From Malacoplasma sp. (lineage in GTDB: Bacteria > Bacillota_I > Bacilli_A > Mycoplasmatales > Mycoplasmoidaceae): 5,246 nt of DNA. Below, piece after piece: positions 1-5,246 of the stretch; the first letter of the stretch is position 1, and each line of letters begins with the position of its first letter. Where the stretch lies: positions 1 to 5,246 of the forward strand of contig JARHZT010000015.1 of the NCBI GenBank assembly GCA_029258015.1, read 5' to 3'. The translations under genes and the position numbers were made by a program. The notes beneath the pieces were generated by a model that worked only from the letters and a program-made list of their open reading frames with translations, was not told the origin of the DNA and did no database searches.

Positions 1-3000
1 GAAAATCTGAAATAACTAATGATAACAAAACTAAAAAATTAGTTAGAAGACTTGAAGCTATTAAGTGATTAAAAGATTCTAATAATGAAGCTGAATGAAT
101 GATATTAAGAAACATAGTTGTTACACCACCTGATACAAGACCAATCATTCAATTAGAAGGTGGAAAATTTACAACAAGTGATATTAACAGTTTTTATAGA
201 AAAATTATTATTAGAAATGAACGTTTAAAAAGAGTAATGCAAAATAAAGCGCCTTCAATCATTTTAAATAATGAAAAAAGATTGTTGCAAGAAGCGGTTG
301 ATGCTTTATTTGATAACTCTTCAAGAAAAAAACCATTACTTGGTAAAGATAAAAGACCATTGAAATCATTATCTGAACACCTTAAAGGAAAACAAGGTCT
401 ATTCAGACAAAACCTTTTAGGAAAAAGAGTTGATTACTCTGGACGTAGTGTTATTGTTATTGGTCCAGAATTGAAGATGTACCAAGTGGGTATTCCGGTT
501 TCAATGATTTTAAAATTATTCAAACCATTTATTATTCATGAACTTATTAAAAAAGTTGATGACAACGGAAATGCTAAAGATGCTATTGTTTCAAATATTA
601 AATCTGCTGAAAAATTAATCTTGATGCAAGATAACACAATTTGACCAATAGTTGACAAAGTAATTAAACAAAGACCAGTATTATTAAACAGAGCCCCAAC
701 ATTACATAGATTAGGTATTCAAGCATTTGAACCAATCTTAATTGAAGGTAAAGCAATTAGATTACACCCATTAGTAACTACAGCTTTCAATGCTGACTTT
801 GACGGTGACCAAATGGCTGTTCATGTTCCTTTATCTCCAGAAGCTGTTGCTGAAGCTAGATCTATTATCTTAGCTTCATGACATATATTAGGTCCAAAAG
901 ATGGAAAGCCAATTATCACTCCAACTCAAGATATGGTTTTAGGTAACTACTACTTAACAATTGAAAAACTTGGAGCAATTGGTGAAGGAATGTTATTTGG
1001 TGATATTGATGAATTAATGGTTGCTTATCAATTAAAGAAAGTACACCCTCATACAATCATTGGTATTCCAACATCTGTGTTTAAAGACAAACCATTCCCT
1101 AAAAAAGGTATTTTAATTACAACAGTTGGTAAAGTTATATTAAATGACTTAATGCCAGAAGACATGCCTTACTTAAATAATCCTGACAACTTAGAAACAT
1201 TAGATGATAATGACATAGTTGAATATGGAAAAGACTTTAGAGCATTTATTCAAAAGAAAAAAATATACAAGGCATTTACAAAGAAAACTCTTTCTGAAAT
1301 TGTAAACATCTTACATAAAGAATATTCTGAAAAATCATTAGAAATTGTTCCAAAAACAATGGATAAGATTAAAGATTTAGGATTTGAATATTCAATGAGA
1401 TCAGCTACTACAATATCAGCATTTGATGTTCCAGAATATTCAGATAAATTAAAATACTTTGAATTAGCTGATAAAAAAGTTGAAGAAATGAAACGTTTCT
1501 ACAATAAAGGTTTATTAACAGATGATGAAAGATATAAGAAAGTCGTTTTAGAATGAACTCAAGTTACTGATAAAGTTTCAAAAGATATCGAAAAATTAAT
1601 TCAAAAACCAGAATACTTAACTAACTCAATCGTGGTTATGGCGAACTCTGGAGCCAGAGGTAATATTTCAAACTTTACTCAATTATCTGGAATGCGTGGT
1701 CTGATGTCTAAGTCTTATAACTATGACCAAAAACAAAAATCAAAAGTTATTAAAGATACAATCGAAGTTCCAATTAAAAACTCATTTATTGAAGGATTAA
1801 CAGTTAGTGAATACTTTAACTCTTCATATGGTGCTAGAAAAGGGATGACAGATACTGCGATGAAAACTTCAAAATCTGGTTACATGACTAGAAAATTAGT
1901 AGATGCAACTCAAGATGTTATTGTTAATGCAAAAGATTGTAAAACAAACAGAGGAACTATTTTAGAAGATATTATTGATACTAAAACTGGTTCAGTGATC
2001 GAAACATTAAGAGAAAGATTAATTAATAGAAGTCCAATCTTTAATGTAGTAAATCCTAAAAATAAAAAAGTGATTGCAGAAGCTGGATCATTAATTACAA
2101 AAGATGTAGCAAGTGCAATAGTAGATGCTGGAATTGATAGAGTAGAAGTTAGAAGTGTACTATACTGTAAAGAAGAAAATGGTATATGTCAAAAATGTTT
2201 TGGTACAGACTTAACAACTAATAAAGAAGTTGAAGAATTTACAGCAATTGGTGTTATAGCAGCTCAATCTATTGGTGAACCTGGTACACAACTTACCATG
2301 AGAACATTCCATACAGGTGGGGTTAGTAGTGGTGCAAACATAGCTCAAGGTTTTGAAAGATTAAAACAATTATTTGATATCATTCCTCCAAAAGAATGAG
2401 AAAAAGCTATAATTTGTGAAACTAATGGTAAAGTTCAATCAATTAAAACGAGTCGTGAAAATCCAAACATTATAGTAATAACTATTAAAAACTCTAAAGA
2501 AACTCTTGAATACAAAGTTCCTTTCGATGCTCAAATTAGAGTTGAAGAAAATGAAAAAGTGAAACCTGGTACTAAGATAACTGAAGGTTCTATAGATGTT
2601 AAAGAATTATTAAAAGTTGCAGGAATTGAAACTGTAAGAAACTACATAATTAAAGAAGTTCAAAAAGTTTATAGAATTCAAGGTATTGAAATTGCTGATA
2701 AATATATTGAAGTAATTATTAGACAATTAACAAATAAAGTTCAAATTCAAGATGCAGGTGATTCAAACTTCTTCATTGGACAAATCTTAGATATTAATAC
2801 TTTCAGAAAAGAAAATGAAAAATTAATTCTTTCTGATAAAAAAGTACCAGCTACAGCTATTAACTTGATATTCGGTTTAGATGAAGCACCTTCTAAAACA
2901 GGATCATTCTTAGCAGCAGCTTCTTTCCAAGATACTAAAAAAATCTTGACAGATGCTTGTGTTAAAGGACAAATAGATAACCTTAATGGATTAAAAGAAA

Positions 3001-3098
3001 ATGTTATATTTGGAAATTTAATCCCTTGTGGTACGGGTAAAAAAGATAATTCTGATATTTTAGAAGACGGAAATAAGATGTTTAAGTTAGAATATTAG
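1..3098 (+). CDS. rpoC: RNA polymerase beta' subunit, 3' portion (5' end outside window)
   Basis: Catalytic subunit of RNA polymerase. The reading frame has codons starting at position 3 and runs for 1031 residues to TAG at 3096-3098. By alignment with remembered Bacillus RpoC, roughly 190-230 N-terminal residues, including the first zinc site, lie upstream. Domains seen in order: the lid (PPDTRP, from about 126); the switch-2 segment (LKGKQGLFRQNLLGKRVDYSGRS, about 390-455, with KRVDYSGRS at its end); the Mg-binding catalytic loop NADFDGDQM at 789-815, with all three Asp present; the F-loop SGARGNISNFTQLSGMRGLM (about 1647-1708); the bridge helix from YGARKGM (about 1827-1920); four zinc-site Cys codons at 1938, 2166, 2187 and 2196; and the trigger-loop segment GEPGTQLTMRTFHTGG (2274-2321). 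The C-terminal part (ENVIFGNLIPCGTG) is typical of the Firmicutes family. TGA codons at 66, 96, 642, 879, 1554 and 2397 are read as Trp; those at 96 and 1554 fall where relatives have Trp. No frameshift or insertion is visible, so the gene appears intact. Confidence 0.98.
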
Positions 3099-3103
3099 TA
3101 GCA

Positions 3104-3133
3104 AAAAAAGCTTACCAATGTGTAAGCTTTTTT
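3104..3133 (+). terminator. Intrinsic terminator after rpoC
   Basis: A perfect 12-bp inverted repeat: AAAAAAGCTTAC (3104-3115), loop CAATGT (3116-3121), then GTAAGCTTTTTT (3122-3133). It starts five bases after the rpoC stop codon, and the 3' arm ends in six T. The flanking A and T tracts make it symmetrical, so in principle it could also act on the other strand, though no gene on that strand is visible here. It separates rpoC from the L13-S9 operon. Confidence 0.9.
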
Positions 3134-3151
3134 ATATTTAAAATTAAATTT

Positions 3152-3187
3152 TTTAAATTTTGCTAAATTTATAATATAATATATAAG
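3152..3187 (+). promoter_or_regulatory. Candidate promoter of rplM-rpsI
   Basis: Two exact TATAAT hexamers overlap by one base at 3170-3175 and 3175-3180, and a TATAAG follows at 3182-3187. The best-spaced pairing is TTTAAA (3152-3157, four of six matches to TTGACA), a 17-base spacer, and TATAAT at 3175-3180. That predicts a start near 3187 and a leader of under 20 bases. An alternative is TTGCTA (3160-3165) with TATAAG (3182-3187), 16 bases apart. The region is so AT-rich that chance matches are likely. Position between a terminator and a strong ribosome binding site supports a promoter, but not which hexamer is used. Confidence 0.6.
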
Positions 3188-3193
3188 TATTTT

Positions 3194-3199
3194 AAGGAG
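3194..3199 (+). promoter_or_regulatory. Ribosome binding site of rplM
   Basis: AAGGAG, a near-complete complement of the 16S rRNA 3' end, lies five bases before the ATG at 3205. It fixes that ATG as the start; no other start codon in frame is as well placed. Confidence 0.85.
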
Positions 3200-3204
3200 T
3201 AATT

Positions 3205-3651
3205 ATGCAAAAAACAACATTTATTAAGCATGAAGAAGCATTAAAAAATAAAAAATGATACATTATTGATGCAAGTGATATGATACTTGGAAGATTAGCT
3301 GTGGAAGTTGCGAATATTTTGCGTGGTAAAAATAAACCAGATTTTACTCCTAATGTTGATTGTGGAGATTATGTTGTAATCATCAACTCTGATAAAGTAG
3401 TTTTATCTTCAGATAAAGCTGAAAAAGAAAAATGATACACACACTCTGGTTATATTGGTGGTTTAAGAGAAAGAAGTGGTAAGATTATGCTTCAAAAATA
3501 CTCTGATGAATTAGTTTATGAAGCAATTAAAGGAATGTTACCAAAAAATAGACTTTCAAGACAACTAATAAAAAAATTACACATTTACAAAAACGCTAAT
3601 CATAAGCAAGAAGCTCAACAACCTGTTGAATACAAAATAAAGAAAAATTAA
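3205..3651 (+). CDS. rplM: 50S ribosomal protein L13
   Basis: Component of the large ribosomal subunit, an early-assembly protein that binds 23S rRNA. The product is 148 residues, slightly longer than the usual 142-145. Landmarks: WYIIDASDMILGRLA (18-32), the family N-terminal motif; GKNKPDFTPNVDCGDYVV (about 41-58); HSGYIGGL (80-87); GMLPKNRLSRQ (110-120); LHIYKNANHKQEAQQP (125-140), matching the conserved C-terminal tail. Two Trp codons are TGA, at 3256 and 3433; under the standard code the gene would appear cut short at residue 17, so it is easily missed. The start is set by AAGGAG at 3194-3199. It is followed 21 bases later by rpsI with no terminator or obvious promoter between, the common L13-S9 operon arrangement. 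Confidence 0.97.
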
Positions 3652-3672
3652 TGAAGGGAAGAAGGAATAGAT

Positions 3673-4065
3673 ATGTCAACTGTAGAATATAAAGGTTTAG
3701 GAAGAAGAAAATCTTCTATTGCACGTGTTAAAATGGTGCCAGGTACTGGAAAAATCTTAGTAAACAAAAAAACTCCAAGTGAATATTTTCCAAATTCATT
3801 AGTAATTCAAGATATGGAACAACCATTAGTTCTTACTGATACTAAACAAAATTATGATATTTTTGTAAAAGTTATTGGTGGTGGATTTAATGGTCAAGCG
3901 GGTGCAATTAGATTAGGAATTGCTAGAGCTTTAGTTTGCGCTAATAAAGATTTCAGAAAAGTACTAAAAGTTTCAAAAATGCTTACAAGAGACCCTAGAG
4001 TTAAAGAAAGAAAAAAATATGGTCTATATGGAGCAAGAAGAAGCCCTCAATTTACAAAACGTTAG
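3673..4065 (+). CDS. rpsI: 30S ribosomal protein S9
   Basis: Small-subunit ribosomal protein whose basic C-terminal tail reaches toward the P-site tRNA. The product is 130 residues, the normal family length. It shows the N-terminal YKGLGRRKSSIARV (6-19), the S9 signature GGGFNGQAGAIRLGIARAL (69-87), RDPRVKERKKYG near the C-terminal end, and the terminal SPQFTKR, equivalent to PQFSKR in other bacteria. The final Arg, which contacts P-site tRNA in studied ribosomes, is present. A ribosome binding site AAGAAGGA (3659-3666) lies six bases before the ATG. The gene contains no Trp codon, so it is read the same under either code. It is the second gene of the rplM-rpsI operon and ends six bases before an intrinsic terminator. 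Confidence 0.98.
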   Translation: MSTVEYKGLGRRKSSIARVKMVPGTGKILVNKKTPSEYFPNSLVIQDMEQPLVLTDTKQNYDIFVKVIGGGFNGQAGAIRLGIARALVCANKDFRKVLKVSKMLTRDPRVKERKKYGLYGARRSPQFTKR

Positions 4066-4071
4066 TGTATC

Positions 4072-4097
4072 AAATGATGGATGACCATCATTTTTTT
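4072..4097 (+). terminator. Intrinsic terminator after rpsI
   Basis: A perfect 9-bp stem, AAATGATGG (4072-4080) and CCATCATTT (4085-4093), with a four-base loop ATGA, followed by a run of T to 4097 (seven T from 4091). It begins six bases after the rpsI stop codon and closes the L13-S9 operon. Confidence 0.88.
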
Positions 4098-4124
4098 ATT
4101 TTATTTAGTAATAAAAAATTAAAA

Positions 4125-4130
4125 TATAAG
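4125..4130 (+). promoter_or_regulatory. Candidate -10 element for nfo and the Fur-family gene
   Basis: TATAAG matches five of six bases of TATAAT. No good -35 is seen at the usual distance: the bases around 4101-4107 read TTATTTA, a weak match. The placement between the rpsI terminator and nfo suits a promoter. The predicted transcription start, around 4137, would fall inside the palindrome at 4134-4150. Confidence 0.45.
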
Positions 4131-4133
4131 AGA

Positions 4134-4150
4134 TCTTAATTAAATTAAGA
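4134..4150. repeat. Perfect 8-1-8 palindrome, possible operator
   Basis: TCTTAATT, a central A, then AATTAAGA: every one of the eight outer pairs is complementary. It lies just downstream of the candidate -10 of nfo and 13 bases before its start codon. The inner 7-1-7 geometry is like that of Fur and PerR boxes, but the bases match the Bacillus PerR consensus half-site only weakly (about three of seven). It is too AT-rich and has too short a loop to be a convincing terminator. Operator function is inference; in such AT-rich DNA a palindrome of this length could still arise by chance. Confidence 0.4.
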
Positions 4151-4163
4151 ATAAGGAAGCAAG

Positions 4164-5042
4164 ATGAAGAACAACAAATTATTATTAGGAAGTCATGTTG
4201 GTTTTAAGTCAAAAAAATACTTAATTGACAGTGTTAATGAAACTGTTACATATGATGGAAATTGTTTCATGGTTTTCACTGGTCCACCACAAAATTTCAA
4301 TAGAAAAGATATAGATAAATTACAGGTAGCTGAAGCTCACAGAATTATGGATGAACATAATTTAAAAAAAGAACACATTGTAGTACATGCTCCATATTTG
4401 ATTAATTTAGCATCTCCTAAAGAATCTACTAGACAACTAGGATTAAGACAATTGATTGTTGAAATTAATAGAACTCATGAAATTGGATCTAAACTTCTTG
4501 TTTTGCATCCTGGTAGTGCATTGGATTTAGAAAGAACACAAGCTGTTGATAATGTTATTTTAGGTTTAAACCAAGCATTAGAGCAAACAAATAATGATGT
4601 TATTATATGTGTTGAAACCATGGCTGGAAAAGGTAGTGAAGTTGGTATTAACTATGAAGAAATTTCTAAAATGGTTTTAGGAGTAAAACAAAAAGATAGA
4701 ATTGGTGTTTGTTTAGATACTTGCCATATGCATGAATCTGGAATAGATATCTCAGATCCAGATAAAGTATTGGATGATTTTGAAAAATACCTTTCATTAG
4801 AATATATAAAAGTAATTCATTTAAATGATTCTAAAAATGACATTGGAGCTAGAAAAGATAGACATGAAAACATAGGTTATGGAAAAATCGGTTTTGAAGC
4901 TTTAGTTAAATGAGCTCATAACCAAAGACTTGAAAATGTTCCAAAAATTTTAGAAACCCCATATCGTGATGACAAACCTATTTATAAACAAGAAATTATA
5001 GATTTGAACAAGAAGATATGAGGGTATAAAGATGAACAATAA
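4164..5042 (+). CDS. nfo: Endonuclease IV (AP endonuclease, Nfo family)
   Basis: DNA repair enzyme that cuts the backbone 5' of abasic sites and cleans damaged 3' ends in base-excision repair; the family uses a three-zinc centre in a TIM barrel. The product is 292 residues, against about 285 in E. coli and 297 in Bacillus. Metal ligands known from E. coli are all matched: His75 in VVHAPYLINLA, His115 in LHPGS, Glu151 in VETMAGKGSEVG, Asp185 and His188 in CLDTCH, His219 in IHLNDSK, Asp232 and His234 in DRHENIGYG, and Glu264 in LETP. Trp250 (4911) and Trp286 (5019) are TGA; stopping at 4911 would wrongly remove the segment carrying Glu264. AAGGA at 4153-4157, six bases upstream, supports the ATG at 4164. 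The stop TAA at 5040-5042 lies inside the next gene, indicating a shared transcript. The preceding terminator separates it from rpsI. Confidence 0.97.
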
Positions 5043-5246
5043 AGACTTATTAAAAAAATTAAATAAAAACTACAGATTAACTCAAACAAGAATAGATATT
5101 TTGGATTGTTTGAATGATGACATTCATGCCCATACTATAAAAGACATAGTAGAACATTTAAATTCAAAAGGCAAGAAAGTAAATGTTGCAAGTGTCTATA
5201 ATACTATTAAAATATTAATTAATGAAGGTATTGTAGATATATATAC
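5032..5246 (+). CDS. Fur/PerR-family metalloregulator, N-terminal part (3' end outside window)
   Basis: Probable DNA-binding transcriptional repressor of the ferric uptake regulator superfamily. Only the first 71 residues are in the window, ending within the winged-helix DNA-binding domain. They show YRLTQTRIDILDCL (14-27), equivalent to the family's R-[IL]-T-x-x-R-x-x-[IV]-L pattern; HAHTIKDIVEHL (32-43); and VNVASVYNTIKILINEGIVDIY (50-71), which matches the recognition helix pattern AT-VY-x-x-L followed by the wing. The metal-binding dimerisation domain is outside, so Fur, PerR and Zur cannot be told apart. His32 and His34 lie near the place of the PerR His37 ligand, but an ungapped alignment puts Ala33 there. 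The ATG at 5032 has GAGGG at 5020-5024, seven bases upstream, and overlaps the nfo end by 11 bases, which suggests translational coupling and co-regulation. Confidence 0.88.
   Translation, partial: MNNKDLLKKLNKNYRLTQTRIDILDCLNDDIHAHTIKDIVEHLNSKGKKVNVASVYNTIKILINEGIVDIY

Noticed and set aside
642..2399. Apparent breaks splitting rpoC into four open reading frames, suggesting a pseudogene or split subunit.
   Set aside because: All pieces are in the same frame and the breaks are all TGA codons. Conserved protein sequence runs straight through each, so they are Trp codons in one intact gene.
3134..3170. A/T-tract run with partial mirror symmetry (A and T blocks) that could be a second hairpin or a bent-DNA signal.
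   Set aside because: The arms do not form a convincing inverted repeat and the composition is what is expected of AT-rich intergenic DNA; at most it is a promoter UP-like region.
3205..3651. Apparent 450-base gap with no gene between rpoC and rpsI under the standard code.
   Set aside because: Reading TGA as Trp gives a full-length L13 with all family motifs and a strong ribosome binding site.
3651..3692. ATG overlapping the rplM stop (TAATG) opens a 13-codon reading frame, a possible leader peptide for rpsI.
   Set aside because: It has no good ribosome binding site of its own, runs out of frame into rpsI, and its codons largely consist of the purine-rich rpsI binding site. Chance overlap is simpler.
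4911..4913. End of nfo at this TGA, giving a 249-residue protein.
   Set aside because: The frame continues through the conserved LETP segment with a catalytic Glu, reaching TAA at 5040 and the normal family length.

Overview
The window is an AT-rich stretch from a bacterium that reads UGA as tryptophan (genetic code 4), so almost certainly a mollicute. All ten tryptophan positions I can place are TGA: six in rpoC, two in rplM and two in nfo. No in-frame TGG was found. Strong AAGGAG-type ribosome binding sites and clear hairpin-plus-T-tract terminators suggest the Spiroplasma/Entomoplasma/Mesoplasma/Mycoplasma mycoides group, but the genus is inference only. All genes lie on the + strand.

Layout: (1) positions 1-3098 hold the last ~1031 codons of rpoC (RNA polymerase beta' subunit), with its N-terminus outside the window. 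Read with the standard code it appears to break into four pieces, but it is one continuous frame. (2) A strong intrinsic terminator at 3104-3133 is followed by a short AT-rich promoter region. (3) rplM (L13) and rpsI (S9) form a two-gene ribosomal operon at 3205-4065, closed by a second intrinsic terminator at 4072-4097. (4) A short intergenic region carries a candidate -10 element and a perfect 8-1-8 palindrome. (5) nfo (endonuclease IV) occupies 4164-5042 and overlaps by 11 bases the start of a Fur/PerR-family metalloregulator gene at 5032, which runs off the window end.

The first three genes are core transcription and translation machinery. The last two look like one transcript combining base-excision repair with a metal- or peroxide-responsive regulator. 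The palindrome at their presumed transcription start has the 7-1-7 geometry of Fur-family operators, which makes autoregulation a testable idea. Apart from that, this is an ordinary, well-conserved housekeeping region. I see no RNA genes, mobile elements, CRISPR arrays or evidence of a new multi-gene system.
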